Shown: positions 7,905 through 17,311, counted from the first letter of the stretch. The stretch: 64,000 nucleotides of DNA from Ochrobactrum sp. Marseille-Q0166 (GCF_014397025.1 NZ_JACJUO010000002.1:372001-436000), one strand, 5' to 3'. The notes: generated by a model from the sequence alone, not told the origin. Numbers and translations are program-made.

Positions 7905-10235
7905 ATGTCACGAACAACACTTTCCACCGCCACATTGGGCGTGCCGCGCATTGGGCGTCATCGCGAACTGAAATTCGCTCTTGAAGCCTTCTGGTCCGGG
8001 AAATCTTCCGAAGCGGAACTTCTCGCAAATGCAAGGGCCCTACGCGCCGCCAACTGGACCGAACAGCGCGACCGCGGTATTACAAAAATTCCGTCCAACG
8101 ATTTCTCGCTTTACGACCATGTGCTCGATACTGCCGTGATGGTGGGGGCGATCCCTGCGCGCTATGGCTGGTCAGGCGGCGATGTAACGCTTCAAACCTA
8201 TTTCGCCATGGCGCGCGGTCGTGAAGGCCAAGCACATGGTGATTGCGGCTGCACCCATCCGCAAGAAGGCGTGACCGCGCTGGAAATGACCAAATGGTTT
8301 GATACCAACTATCATTACATGGTGCCAGAACTGACCGATGATCAGAGCTTCGCACTTTCGTCACGGAAGCCGGTGGAGCATTTTCTTGAGGCAAAAGCGC
8401 TGGGTATCCACACGCGTCCGGTCATTCTCGGGCCGGTGACCTTTCTTAAGCTGGCAAAATCGACCGCAGCGGGTTTCAATCCGATAGCGCTGCTGCCGAA
8501 ACTGCTGCCTGTTTACGAAACACTGCTGGAGGAACTGGCGGCAGCCGGAGCAGACTGGGTGCAAATTGACGAGCCATCGCTGGTTCTGGATCTCATTCCC
8601 AATGAACGTGCTGCGTTTGAACTCGCCTATCAGCGTTTGAGCGCCGCAAGCCCGGTCAAAATCCTGATTGCCAGTTATTTTGGAGAACTCGGCAACAATC
8701 TTGAGACCGCACTTGCGCTACCGGTGGCGGGCTTGCATGTCGATCTTGTGCGCGGGGCAGAACAGCTTGCGGAAGTTGAAAACAAAGCACGCAAAGATCA
8801 GGTGCTTTCGCTCGGCGTCATCGACGGTCGCAATATCTGGCGTGCCGATCTCAGCACGATCACCGATCGTATTCAGCCTGTCATCGACAAGCGCGGGTTG
8901 GAGAAAATCGAAATCGCACCGTCCTGTTCGCTCCTGCATGTGCCGATTGATCTGGAGCTTGAAACAACCCTTGATGAAGAGCTGAAAAGCTGGCTCGCAT
9001 TCGCAGCGCAGAAGATCGACGAGCTTTCCATCGTCGGACGCGCACTGGCATCCGGCAAAAGCACTGTTCTTTCTGAACTCAAAGCAGCCAGCGACGCGCT
9101 CGGCAGCAGAGCCCGATCACCCCGCGTGCATAATGCAGCCGTTAAACAGCGGATTGCGAATATCACCGAGGCGCAGAAAAGCCGCCAGAGTGCTTTTGCA
9201 AAACGTCAGAAATTGCAAAATGCAAAGCTTGACCTTCCCGCCTTCCCAACCACCACAATCGGCTCTTTTCCGCAGACGCCGGAAGTGCGCAAAGCCCGCG
9301 CGGCACACATCAAGGGCGAGATCAGCAACGCGCAATATGAAGGTTTTATTCAGCGGGAGACCGAAGTCGCTATCCGCTGGCAGGAAGAAATTGGTCTCGA
9401 TGTGCTCGTTCATGGCGAGTTTGAACGCAACGACATGGTGCAATATTTCGGCGAGCAGCTTGCGGGCTTTGCTTTCACCAAGCACGCATGGGTGCAAAGC
9501 TATGGCTCACGCTATGTCCGTCCGCCCATCATTTTCGGCGATGTTTCGCGTCCGGAACCGATGACGGTGGCATGGTGGAAATATGCACAATCGCTGACCG
9601 ACAAGCCGGTCAAGGGCATGTTGACGGGGCCGGTCACGATCCTCAACTGGTCATTCGTCCGCGACGACATCCCGCGCTCGGCAAGCTGCCGTCAGATTGC
9701 GCTCGCCATTCGTGACGAGGTACACGATCTTGAAGTTGCAGGCGCCGCCATGATCCAGATTGATGAGGCGGCACTGCGAGAAGGTCTGCCGCTGCGCCGT
9801 TCCGACTGGGCGCATTATCTTGACTGGGCCGTCGAATGTTTTCGCCTCTGCTCCACCGGCGTTGCCGATCAAACGCAGATCCACACCCACATGTGTTATT
9901 CGGAATTCAACGACATCATCGCGGCAATTGCCAATATGGATGCCGATGTGATTTCGATTGAAACCTCGCGCTCACGCATGGAACTGCTCGAGGCCTTCAA
10001 GACCTTCAAATATCCCAACGAAATCGGGCCAGGCGTTTACGACATCCATTCGCCGCGCGTTCCGAATGTCGATGAGATGGCCGATCTCCTGCAGCTTGCC
10101 CGCAGGCAGCTTTCTGATGCGCAACTATGGGTCAATCCCGATTGCGGCCTCAAAACCCGCAAATGGGATGAGGTTCGCCCTGCCCTCATCAACATGGTGA
10201 CAGCAGCGAAAGCGCTTCGCGCTGAACGAGCTTAG
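7905..10235 (+). CDS. metE: Cobalamin-independent methionine synthase
   Basis: 5-methyltetrahydropteroyltriglutamate-homocysteine methyltransferase, a cytosolic zinc enzyme making methionine. The 776-residue product has the duplicated MetE barrel. The C-terminal half contains HTHMCYSEFND (zinc His and Cys), NPDCGLKTR (third zinc ligand) and IDEAALREGLPLR. The open frame extends 28 codons upstream, but that extension lies in the leader; MSRTTLSTATLGVPRIG is the normal MetE N-terminus, so the ATG at 7905 is chosen. It is controlled by the upstream cobalamin riboswitch and ends at a stem-loop shared with the convergent gene. Confidence 0.97.
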   Translation: MSRTTLSTATLGVPRIGRHRELKFALEAFWSGKSSEAELLANARALRAANWTEQRDRGITKIPSNDFSLYDHVLDTAVMVGAIPARYGWSGGDVTLQTYFAMARGREGQAHGDCGCTHPQEGVTALEMTKWFDTNYHYMVPELTDDQSFALSSRKPVEHFLEAKALGIHTRPVILGPVTFLKLAKSTAAGFNPIALLPKLLPVYETLLEELAAAGADWVQIDEPSLVLDLIPNERAAFELAYQRLSAASPVKILIASYFGELGNNLETALALPVAGLHVDLVRGAEQLAEVENKARKDQVLSLGVIDGRNIWRADLSTITDRIQPVIDKRGLEKIEIAPSCSLLHVPIDLELETTLDEELKSWLAFAAQKIDELSIVGRALASGKSTVLSELKAASDALGSRARSPRVHNAAVKQRIANITEAQKSRQSAFAKRQKLQNAKLDLPAFPTTTIGSFPQTPEVRKARAAHIKGEISNAQYEGFIQRETEVAIRWQEEIGLDVLVHGEFERNDMVQYFGEQLAGFAFTKHAWVQSYGSRYVRPPIIFGDVSRPEPMTVAWWKYAQSLTDKPVKGMLTGPVTILNWSFVRDDIPRSASCRQIALAIRDEVHDLEVAGAAMIQIDEAALREGLPLRRSDWAHYLDWAVECFRLCSTGVADQTQIHTHMCYSEFNDIIAAIANMDADVISIETSRSRMELLEAFKTFKYPNEIGPGVYDIHSPRVPNVDEMADLLQLARRQLSDAQLWVNPDCGLKTRKWDEVRPALINMVTAAKALRAERA

Positions 10236-10242
10236 TAATGCA

Positions 10243-10270
10243 AGCCTGCGCCGGAAGTCCGGCGTAGGCT
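10243..10270. terminator. Stem-loop between convergent genes
   Basis: AGCCTGCGCCGGA and TCCGGCGTAGGCT form a 13-bp stem (one G-T pair) with a 2-nt loop between metE and the convergent gene, overlapping the latter's stop codon. Neither strand has a good T-tract after it, so termination may depend on other factors. Confidence 0.5.
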
Positions 10271-10862
10271 ACCCTCCGTTCACAAGCGCCAGAATAAGCT
10301 GTTCAACATTGCCGCCCGACCCCATTTCAACACGGTCGAAGTCACGGCCCTGCTGACGCTGAACGGCGACCAGCGCATTGATACGGTTAATCAGTTCGCG
10401 GCGCATTTTCTGGCATTTCGGATCGTTGGGGATGGAAAGCCCAACCGTTGTGCGGACAATCTCGCGCGTCATGTCCTTGGCTGTTTCACCGTGCACAAGT
10501 TCATGCTTATAGATGCCATCATAAAAGCGTTCCCAGTTTTCTTTTACTGGGGAGGAAAGCTTCTGTGAGGGCTTCGGCAGCGTATAGGTGATCTTCAGTT
10601 TTGGCTTTGCCGAGACAATCGTGCAGCCATTGTTGGAATTGTCGAATTTGCGATCCCAGGTCAGCACAAAGGTGGTGTGCGCAATCACACGGGACTTTCC
10701 GGCCTTCGGGCCACGCTCACCGATGGATTCATAGAGCTGTGGACCGGTTCGACCGGTTATCGCGTATGGCTTTATAATTTCAACGGCTTTCCAGTCGTCT
10801 TCTGCATGGGCGAGGCCTGAAAACAGAAAACCGAAAACGACACTCAACACAGCTATTCGCAC
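10269..10862 (-). CDS. Secreted DUF922 family protein, putative zinc protease
   Basis: A 197-residue protein with an N-terminal signal peptide (hydrophobic stretch ending in GLAHAED). It matches the DUF922 family of predicted secreted Zn-dependent proteases: a HELVHGE motif (HExxH-like) lies near residue 119, in the family's usual context YKHELVHGETA. Its substrate is unknown and protease activity has been predicted only from the motif. The start is GTG at 10862 with a GGAG a few bases upstream. It is a single gene convergent with metE and divergent from the ArsR regulator. Confidence 0.75.
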   Translation of the reverse strand: MRIAVLSVVFGFLFSGLAHAEDDWKAVEIIKPYAITGRTGPQLYESIGERGPKAGKSRVIAHTTFVLTWDRKFDNSNNGCTIVSAKPKLKITYTLPKPSQKLSSPVKENWERFYDGIYKHELVHGETAKDMTREIVRTTVGLSIPNDPKCQKMRRELINRINALVAVQRQQGRDFDRVEMGSGGNVEQLILALVNGG

Positions 10863-10953
10863 GACGGCTCCAGGATCAGGTCGGTAAAATCACGGCGTGT
10901 AAGCTACAATATGACGGCGATAATCAGAAGCCCTTTCAGCGAGGATGATGACC

Positions 10954-11002
10954 ATATCGTACGATATTGACAAAATATTCATATTTTCGTATATATGAAG
11001 AT
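10954..11002 (+). promoter_or_regulatory. arsR-type promoter with two palindromic operators
   Basis: A near-consensus promoter is visible: TTGACA at 10967-10972, 17-bp spacer, TATATA at 10990-10995. A perfect 14-bp palindrome ATATCGTACGATAT (10954-10967) ends at the -35 box, and an inverted repeat TTCATAT-N8-ATATGAA (10978-10984 / 10993-10999) covers the spacer and -10. The latter is the usual form of an ArsR/SmtB operator, so autoregulation is likely. The predicted start of transcription falls at the ATG, implying a leaderless or nearly leaderless message. Confidence 0.7.
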
Positions 11003-11338
11003 ATGAAGGATACTGACCCAATCGACGCAGGACTGACGTCCCATTCCGCCGACAAGGCAAGTGATTTTCTCAAGGCAATCGCCAACAATCACCGGCTTAT
11101 GATTCTGTGTCGGCTGACTTGTGGTGAGAGGTCGGTGGGGCAGCTTGCCGAAATGCTTGGCCTGCGTGACTCCACCGTTTCGCAGCATCTGGCCCTGCTG
11201 CGTCGCGATGGCATTATTGCCGGGCGGCGTGATGGACAAACGATCTGGTATCGCATCGAAAGCGATGCAGCCAGAGAGGTGATGGCGGTCCTTTACTCTC
11301 ATTTCAGGCCACCAACCCAATCATCGGCCCAAAGCTGA
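11003..11338 (+). CDS. ArsR-family transcriptional regulator
   Basis: A 111-112-residue winged-helix repressor. ANNHRLMILCRLTCGERSVGQLAEMLGLRDSTVSQHLALLRRDG is the ArsR helix-turn-helix (given here only in part: LRDSTVSQHLALLRRDG), followed by the wing IAGRRDGQTIWYRI. No CVC-type metal-binding cysteines are seen, so the signal is probably not a classical thiophilic metal. The frame could open at a TTG (10967), but that codon is part of the -35 box; the ATG at 11003 is preferred. It lies 9 bp before the MFS gene and is surely co-transcribed with it, so it probably regulates that exporter. Confidence 0.87.
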   Translation: MKDTDPIDAGLTSHSADKASDFLKAIANNHRLMILCRLTCGERSVGQLAEMLGLRDSTVSQHLALLRRDGIIAGRRDGQTIWYRIESDAAREVMAVLYSHFRPPTQSSAQS

Positions 11339-11347
11339 AGAAAAAAT

Positions 11348-12544
11348 ATGCCCGATCAGACACTCGCCAGACGTAATATCCTTGTGTTGACCGCAGCACA
11401 GGCACTGGGTGCGTCAAGCCCGCCCATCATCATTTCACTCGGCGGTCTGGTTGGCCAGCAGCTTTCCTCCGATCCGGCGCTGGTCACACTGCCGGTCAGT
11501 CTGTTTAATCTGGGCCTTGCGGCGGGCACCCTGCCTGCAGCTTTTGTCATGCGCAGTATCGGGCGTCGCAATGGCTATCTGCTGGGCGCCACTCTCGGCA
11601 TAGTCGCCGGACTGATTGCAGCACTGGGTATTTTTGTTGCGTCCTTCGTCATATTCTGTCTCGGCACCTTCATTGCTGGTTTCTATGCTTCCTATGTTCA
11701 AAGCTATCGCTTCGCGGCTACCGATGCAGCAACAGGTACGCTCAAGGCACGCGCCATCTCCTATGTTATGATTGGCGGTCTGATCGCCGCAATCATCGGC
11801 CCCCAACTTGTCATATGGACCCGCGACGCGTTCGCCGCGACTCCCTATGCGGGAAGCTTCCTGAGCCAAGCCGTTCTAGCACTCTTGGCAATCCCGGTGC
11901 TGATGCTGCTTCGTACACCCAAAGCTGTGAAGTCCAGCAACGCTACCGGCAATGGCCGCCCACTCAAAGAGATCATGCTGAACCCGCGCTACATCCTCGC
12001 GCTTGCGGCAGGCGTGGTTTCCTACGGCCTGATGACCTTTTTAATGACCGCCGCCCCTATAGCGATGGTTGGGCACGGTCACTCCATTGATAATGCCGCA
12101 CTGGGCATTCAGTGGCATGTACTGGCAATGTTTGGACCAAGCTTCGTTACAGGCATTCTGATGACCCGCTTCGGCAAAGAACGTGTAACTGCCGTCGGCC
12201 TCTTCATCATCGCTTTGTCTGCAATCGTTGCCCTCTCGGGCCTCGATCTCAGCCATTTCTGGATTTCGCTGATCCTGCTGGGCATTGGCTGGAATTTCGG
12301 CTTTATTGGCGCAACAGCGATGGTCGCCGACTGTCATACGCCGGAAGAGCGTGGCAAAGCGCAAGGCGCAAACGACTTCTTTATCTTCGGAACGGTTGCC
12401 GCTGCATCTTTCTTTGCCGGATCACTCTTGCATTCGTCAGGTTGGAAAACAATTAACTGGATGATCTTCCCGGCTGTGGCTCTCATCCTTGTGCCGCTTT
12501 TATGGCAGTCGGTGCGAAAGCAGAAAGCCAAGACTGAAGCATAG
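11348..12544 (+). CDS. MFS transporter
   Basis: A 398-residue, about 12-helix major facilitator superfamily membrane protein. The loop motif MRSIGRRNGYLLGA between helices 2 and 3 is the MFS signature, and a second copy of the pattern (TRFGKERV) starts the C-terminal half. It follows the ArsR gene closely and ends at a strong terminator, giving a two-gene regulator/transporter unit. Substrate cannot be told from sequence; an efflux role is the usual one in ArsR-MFS pairs, but import is not excluded. Confidence 0.82.
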   Translation: MPDQTLARRNILVLTAAQALGASSPPIIISLGGLVGQQLSSDPALVTLPVSLFNLGLAAGTLPAAFVMRSIGRRNGYLLGATLGIVAGLIAALGIFVASFVIFCLGTFIAGFYASYVQSYRFAATDAATGTLKARAISYVMIGGLIAAIIGPQLVIWTRDAFAATPYAGSFLSQAVLALLAIPVLMLLRTPKAVKSSNATGNGRPLKEIMLNPRYILALAAGVVSYGLMTFLMTAAPIAMVGHGHSIDNAALGIQWHVLAMFGPSFVTGILMTRFGKERVTAVGLFIIALSAIVALSGLDLSHFWISLILLGIGWNFGFIGATAMVADCHTPEERGKAQGANDFFIFGTVAAASFFAGSLLHSSGWKTINWMIFPAVALILVPLLWQSVRKQKAKTEA

Positions 12545-12545
12545 A

Positions 12546-12582
12546 AAAAGCCCACCCTGAAGATTCAGGGTGGGCTTTTTTC
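12546..12582. terminator. Strong bidirectional Rho-independent terminator
   Basis: AAAAGCCCACCCTGAA (12546-12561), loop GA, then TTCAGGGTGGGCTTTT followed by more Ts: a perfect 16-bp stem with T-runs on both strands. It ends the MFS transcript and the convergent ABC/oxidase operon. Confidence 0.95.
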
Positions 12583-12598
12583 CAATCACAATTTGATC

Positions 12599-13654
12599 TT
12601 ACTGTTCGATCGTGCGGTTCCAGCGGCTGTTGAGCTGCTGACGGCCTTCGTTAACGGCATCCCAATCAAGCGTGTTCGCGGTCTTCATATAACCGTTGAA
12701 TGCATCAAGCTTTGCCTGTGCTTCCGGCGAACCGGCCTTGGCTTTCTGGTTTGATGGAATAACATTACCGTAGTCCAATGCCTTGCTTTGTGCATCGGCT
12801 GAGAGCAGATAATGCGCAAGCTTCTGGCTCAGTTCCGGTTCGCTATTGCCTGCAAGCACGCATTCGGTCACAGCGAGAACGACAGAGCCTTCCTTAGGCT
12901 GTGCATATTCAACCGGAATGCCCTTGTCCTTCAAGTTGTTTACGCCGGTTGGCGTCAGCGGGAAGATTGCAGCTTCGCCGGTCTGAACCATTTCGGAAAT
13001 CTTGGCCGATGACGGAATGAACTCCAGAACATTCTTGCCAATGGTATCCGGGAATTTTTCAAAACCTGGCTCAAGGTTCTTGTCGTCACCGCCCTGAATC
13101 CGGTTGAACATAAGGAACGCATGCAGACCGAAAGTCGAGGCGGAAGCCGACTGGAACACCACCGCGTTCTTGTACTTTTCGTCAGCGAAGTCCATCCACG
13201 ACGTTGGAGCTGCCCAACCCTTTTCGTCGAAGAGCTTCTTGTTGTACGCGATGCCGGTCATGCCCATATCGACGCCGATTGCCATGTCGTCTTTGAGACG
13301 TGCGGCTGGCTGAATGTCAGCGAGAACTGCATCATCCGTGATCTTCTGGCAGAGACCGGCATTGATCGCACGAACCATAACGCCGTCGTCGAGCAGCATG
13401 ACATGCATCTGTGGCTTGTCTTTCTGCGCAGTTGCTTTTGCGAGAATATCAGCAGACGTGCCCGGAACGACAACGACCTTGACGTTGTTGGCTTTTTCGA
13501 ATTCCGGCAGGACATGCTCGGTGTAAGCCTTTTCCATGTTGCCGCCATTCATGCCGATATAAAGCGTTTTGGTTTCAGCCGACGCGCCGCATACAAAAGC
13601 TGCCGACAGGCCGAGTGTCATTGCCGCCATCGCGGTAATCCGTTGATTTTTCAT
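12599..13654 (-). CDS. ABC transporter substrate-binding protein, PotD-like
   Basis: A 351-residue periplasmic binding protein with a clear signal peptide (cleavage after GASA). The fold start TLYIGMNGGNMEKAY and the YNKKLFDEKGW and VVFQSASASTFG segments place it in the extracellular solute-binding family 1/PotD group (polyamines, amino acids, iron and others). It is the last gene of the seven-gene minus-strand operon, 2 bp after the oxidase subunit. It should deliver the amine or imino-acid substrate to the PotBC-like permeases; the ligand is unknown. Confidence 0.85.
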   Translation of the reverse strand: MKNQRITAMAAMTLGLSAAFVCGASAETKTLYIGMNGGNMEKAYTEHVLPEFEKANNVKVVVVPGTSADILAKATAQKDKPQMHVMLLDDGVMVRAINAGLCQKITDDAVLADIQPAARLKDDMAIGVDMGMTGIAYNKKLFDEKGWAAPTSWMDFADEKYKNAVVFQSASASTFGLHAFLMFNRIQGGDDKNLEPGFEKFPDTIGKNVLEFIPSSAKISEMVQTGEAAIFPLTPTGVNNLKDKGIPVEYAQPKEGSVVLAVTECVLAGNSEPELSQKLAHYLLSADAQSKALDYGNVIPSNQKAKAGSPEAQAKLDAFNGYMKTANTLDWDAVNEGRQQLNSRWNRTIEQ

Positions 13655-13656
13655 GC

Positions 13657-14802
13657 TTAGTTCCCTTCCATGTTAAGATTGGTATTGGTTGAAGTAAAGC
13701 GGTTGATCGAAAAGGCCTCGATCGGTGTTTCTGTCTCGCCCTTATGTGCGAGGTCTGCGAGGACGGCGCCCACGGCAGGTCCGGTCTGGAACCCGGCGCC
13801 GTTAAAACCAAAGGCGTGATAAAGATTTTTGACCCGGCTGCTTGGCCCGATCACCGGATTGTCATCCGGTATTTCGGCTTCGGTCCCAGACCAGAAGCGG
13901 ATCACCTGCGCATGTTGAAGATGCGGAAACAGCTCGATTGCACGCAGCATCACCGAGGATGCCGCATTGACCGAAGGCCGCGAAAAGTCCGGGTTTTCAA
14001 GCGGTGTACCGCGTCCACCACCCATGACGTAATTGCCGCGTGTGACTTGGCGGCCGTAGAAACCGCCGCCTTCTTCGCCAAGGCTCATTGGCAGGCGATA
14101 GGGCATCGGCTCGGTCACAACCATCGTCGGATAAATCCGCGTTAACGGAACCGGCTCACCAAACGAGGTCGCGAACTGATCTGACCAGGCACCCGCACAA
14201 TTGAACAGAAGGCGCGAGCGGATTTCGATGCCATCCCCGGCCAGAATGGCAAAACCATCGCCGGTTTCACGCGCTTCAATGACCGGTGTGTTTTCCAGCA
14301 CGGTCGCACCGGCAGCCTGCGCGGCACGGGCAAAAGCAGGCGAAACCAGACGCGGATTGGCATTGCCATCTTCCGCACAAAGCGAAGCACCTGCGACATC
14401 GCCCGGAAGCCATGGGAAACGCTCGCGCATCGCATTGCTGCCGATCAACTCGACATCGAGGCCAAGCGGTCTGACTTTTTCTGCATAGGCTTCAAGCTTG
14501 GCGAAATGCGCTTCCGTACGGGCAAGTTTCAAATGTCCGCTGCGGCTGTATTCGCCATCAATGCCGATCAGTTCCGGTAGTCGCGCCCACAATTTGTGCG
14601 AACGCTGTGCCAGCGGCAATTGTTCCGGCGCACGACCCTGCCTGCGAACGCCGCCATAATTGACGCCGCTTGCCTGCGCACCGCAAAAGCCCTTGTCGAG
14701 CAGGATGACCGACAATCCGGCCTGTCGCATGAAAAGCGCAGCCGAGCCGCCCACAATCCCGCCGCCAATAATCACCGCATCCGCCTGAAGATGGCTCATC
14801 AT
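13657..14802 (-). CDS. FAD-dependent oxidoreductase, DAO/HcnC-like subunit
   Basis: A 381-residue DadA/glycine-oxidase fold flavoprotein: ADAVIIGGGIVGGSAA is the FAD-binding Rossmann motif at the N-terminus, and WSGTEAEIPDDNPVIGPSS lies near the C-terminus. With the two genes before it, it forms a three-part complex like HcnABC, opine oxidase or D-hydroxyproline dehydrogenase, in which this subunit oxidises the C-N bond. The longer frame starting at 14955 is rejected: ATG at 14802 overlaps the previous stop as ATGA, giving the normal N-terminus. Confidence 0.85.
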   Translation of the reverse strand: MMSHLQADAVIIGGGIVGGSAALFMRQAGLSVILLDKGFCGAQASGVNYGGVRRQGRAPEQLPLAQRSHKLWARLPELIGIDGEYSRSGHLKLARTEAHFAKLEAYAEKVRPLGLDVELIGSNAMRERFPWLPGDVAGASLCAEDGNANPRLVSPAFARAAQAAGATVLENTPVIEARETGDGFAILAGDGIEIRSRLLFNCAGAWSDQFATSFGEPVPLTRIYPTMVVTEPMPYRLPMSLGEEGGGFYGRQVTRGNYVMGGGRGTPLENPDFSRPSVNAASSVMLRAIELFPHLQHAQVIRFWSGTEAEIPDDNPVIGPSSRVKNLYHAFGFNGAGFQTGPAVGAVLADLAHKGETETPIEAFSINRFTSTNTNLNMEGN

Positions 14803-16193
14803 GACGAAGTGCCTTCCTTGGCCGGAGCGCCAAAGCCGAGCGGGATTGGCTTGACCGGTGCCTGAGCGCGGATGCGCCCGGATTCTGCAGGCGTTTTGCC
14901 CTGCATCGACGCCAGCAGTTCTGCGGCGGCAGCACTGCACATACGCCCCTGACAACGGCCCATACCCACCCGGGTCAGTGCCTTGAGCCGATTGATCTCG
15001 CGCATATCGCCTTGGCCGATGACTGCCTTGGCATCACGCACCGCGATTTCTTCGCAACGGCAAAGCGTGACATCGCCTGCAATCGTGTCGAACCAGTCGC
15101 GTGGGAACGGGAAGGCTTTTTCGACGATCAGGCGTTCTCGATAGATATGATCGAGCTTTGTGAGAAGCCCGCGCTCCGTGCCTTCGTCAAACGGCAGGCC
15201 CATGTCGCGGAGCAATGCAATCGCGGCCAATGATCCTCGAATTTCAGCGGCATCGGCACCGGCAATGCCTGCACCGTCACCCGCCACATAAACACCTTCG
15301 CGGCTTGAACGGCCAAACCTGTCTGCCACAGGAAGCCATGCGCGGTCGCGTTCTTCAAAGCGGAATTCGCAACCGGCGAGATCGGCAAGCTGTGTTTCAG
15401 GACGCAGCGCAAAACCATAAGCCAGCGCGTCGCATTGAGCCTCGAGCACGCGCTTGCCCGCACGATAGCGAATGCCTGTCACATGACCGTCGCCCAGAAC
15501 CTCATCCGGCCGCACATTATAACGGATAGGCACGCCACCAAGCTTCAAACGCAGACCGTAATAAGCACCGAGCGCCACGATGCGCGGCGCATAAAGCGCA
15601 AGATGTGCCAGATGAAACTTGGAGGTGAAGGGTGCAGTGTCGAGAACCGCTACGACCTTCGCACCTGCATGATGATACTGCCAGGCCACCAGATAAAGCA
15701 GCGGCCCCGACCCCATGAACACCACGCGTTCGCCAACCGTGCAGCCTTGCGCTTTGAGCGCCGTTTGCGATGCGCCAAGCGTATAAACACCGGGTTTGGT
15801 CCAGCCTTTGAACGGCAGAACCCGGTCGGTCGCGCCGGTTGCAAGAATGAGATGGCTATAGGCAAGCTGGCTATGCGAACCGTTGCTCAGGAGATCGAGA
15901 CGATCGCCCTCGCCACGCGTGATATTCCACACCAGTGTTTCCGGGCGATAATCGATTGCGCTGCGAAGCCTATCAAAAGTCTTGTGCAGTGCCTCGGCCT
16001 TATGCGCTTCTGAACCATAACGCGCGCGATAGCTGCGACCGTCATCGAAAGGCGGCCGGCGATAGATCTGGCCACCTGAGCGATAGCCTTCATCAAGGAT
16101 GATGGGCTGAAGACCAGCCTTGACCAGCGTTTCGGCAGCGCGAATGCCTGCGGGACCAGCGCCCACAATAACCGGATGAAGTGCCGCGCTCAT
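14799..16193 (-). CDS. FAD/NAD(P)-binding oxidoreductase with BFD-like [2Fe-2S] domain (HcnB-like)
   Basis: A 464-residue flavoprotein subunit. VIVGAGPAGIRAAETL is the N-terminal FAD motif, a second dinucleotide motif (VVFMGSGPLLYLVA) follows near residue 170, and the C-terminal part carries CRCEEIAVRDAK and GMGRCQGRMCS, the four cysteines of a bacterioferritin-associated-ferredoxin-like iron-sulfur domain. This is the alpha/HcnB-type electron-transfer subunit of amine or imino-acid dehydrogenases. It overlaps both neighbours by 4 bp (ATGA), so the three subunits should be made together. Confidence 0.87.
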   Translation of the reverse strand: MSAALHPVIVGAGPAGIRAAETLVKAGLQPIILDEGYRSGGQIYRRPPFDDGRSYRARYGSEAHKAEALHKTFDRLRSAIDYRPETLVWNITRGEGDRLDLLSNGSHSQLAYSHLILATGATDRVLPFKGWTKPGVYTLGASQTALKAQGCTVGERVVFMGSGPLLYLVAWQYHHAGAKVVAVLDTAPFTSKFHLAHLALYAPRIVALGAYYGLRLKLGGVPIRYNVRPDEVLGDGHVTGIRYRAGKRVLEAQCDALAYGFALRPETQLADLAGCEFRFEERDRAWLPVADRFGRSSREGVYVAGDGAGIAGADAAEIRGSLAAIALLRDMGLPFDEGTERGLLTKLDHIYRERLIVEKAFPFPRDWFDTIAGDVTLCRCEEIAVRDAKAVIGQGDMREINRLKALTRVGMGRCQGRMCSAAAAELLASMQGKTPAESGRIRAQAPVKPIPLGFGAPAKEGTSS

Positions 16194-16498
16194 TTCGCCG
16201 GCTCCGTCACAAAGGACATGCCATTTTCCAAAAGCGTTGTGCAGGCACGAAGCTTACGACCCTCAGCAGTCATTACATGACAATCCTGACAGGCGCCGAT
16301 CAGACAGAAGCCCGCACGCGGTTCGCCGGTAAATTCGGTATGACGCAGCTTCCCCTGCACCGAGAGAATGGCGGTCAACACGGTGTCGCCACGGCGGCCC
16401 TCAAAAGGCACGCCGTCGAGCGAGAAGCTGATCGGCTGCTCATTCAGCCGATACCGTCTGCGGAATTGCGCCGCGGCAGGCGAAACCGGGATCGTCAT
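16190..16498 (-). CDS. Small (2Fe-2S)-binding subunit (HcnA-like)
   Basis: About 102 residues. The cysteine pattern GFCLIGACQDCHV ... ACTT binds a plant-type [2Fe-2S] cluster as in HcnA/opine oxidase gamma subunits. It passes electrons from the flavin subunits to the respiratory chain. The start at 16498 (MTIPVSPAAAQ) has an AGGT-type ribosome-binding site and sits just after the stop of the permease gene; the longer frame to 16555 runs into that gene. It overlaps the next subunit by 4 bp. Confidence 0.85.
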   Translation of the reverse strand: MTIPVSPAAAQFRRRYRLNEQPISFSLDGVPFEGRRGDTVLTAILSVQGKLRHTEFTGEPRAGFCLIGACQDCHVMTAEGRKLRACTTLLENGMSFVTEPAK

Positions 16499-16508
16499 GA
16501 CTACCTGC

Positions 16509-17303
16509 TTAGCCTTTGCCCACGAGGACGCGATCAAGACCAAACAGGCGATCAATGATCACCATGGTCACGGTTGCAACAAGGATCATCAGCGCAGACA
16601 CCGCCGCCATCATCGGATCGATGGATTCGCTGGCATACATATACATGCGGACCGGAAGCGTGACCGTGGAAGGCGAGGTGACGAAGATCGACATGGTCAA
16701 TTCGTCGAATGAATTGATGAAGGCAAGCAACCAGCCACCCGAAAGACCCGGCAGCAGCAGCGGTAATGTAATGCGGCGGAACACCGTCCATTCACCGGCA
16801 CCCAGTGTGCGGGCCGCATTTTCCGCATTGCGGTCCATGCTGCTGAGCGATGCCAGAATGAGGCGCAGCGCATAGGGCGTTACGACAATGACATGCGTTG
16901 CGACCAGCCAGGCAAACGAACCCGTAAGCCCCATCAATGAGAAGAGGCGCAGGAATGCGACGCCCAGCACCAGATGCGGGATGATCAACGGCGACAGAAA
17001 CAAAGCGTTGAGCGCATCGCGGCCACGGAAATTATACTGTGCAATTGCAAGGCCTGACGGAACAGCCAACAGCGTTGAAATTGTTGCCGAAAAGATTGCA
17101 AGCTTCAGCGAATTCGAGAACGATGTCATGAAGTCGTTATGGGCAAAGACTGCCTCAAACCAGCGCAGCGAGAATCCATTCCATGGCATAGTCAGGGTAT
17201 TTTCCGGTGTGAAAGCCACCAGACACACCACAACCATCGGTGCCAGCATGAAGATGACGACCAGCGTGTGGAAGAGAAGAGCAAAAGGACCGTTTTTAAC
17301 CAT
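16509..17303 (-). CDS. ABC transporter permease, PotC-like
   Basis: A 264-residue inner-membrane permease with about six hydrophobic segments and the permease EAA loop NAARTLGAGEWTVFRRITLPLLLPG. It belongs to the spermidine/putrescine/thiamine-type importer family and forms a heterodimer with the upstream permease. Confidence 0.87.
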   Translation of the reverse strand: MVKNGPFALLFHTLVVIFMLAPMVVVCLVAFTPENTLTMPWNGFSLRWFEAVFAHNDFMTSFSNSLKLAIFSATISTLLAVPSGLAIAQYNFRGRDALNALFLSPLIIPHLVLGVAFLRLFSLMGLTGSFAWLVATHVIVVTPYALRLILASLSSMDRNAENAARTLGAGEWTVFRRITLPLLLPGLSGGWLLAFINSFDELTMSIFVTSPSTVTLPVRMYMYASESIDPMMAAVSALMILVATVTMVIIDRLFGLDRVLVGKG

Positions 17304-17311
17304 GGCCGTTG

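Noticed and set aside
10967..11002. TTG start adding 12 residues to the ArsR regulator
   Set aside because: The codon is part of the -35 box of a strong promoter, so it cannot lie in the transcript.
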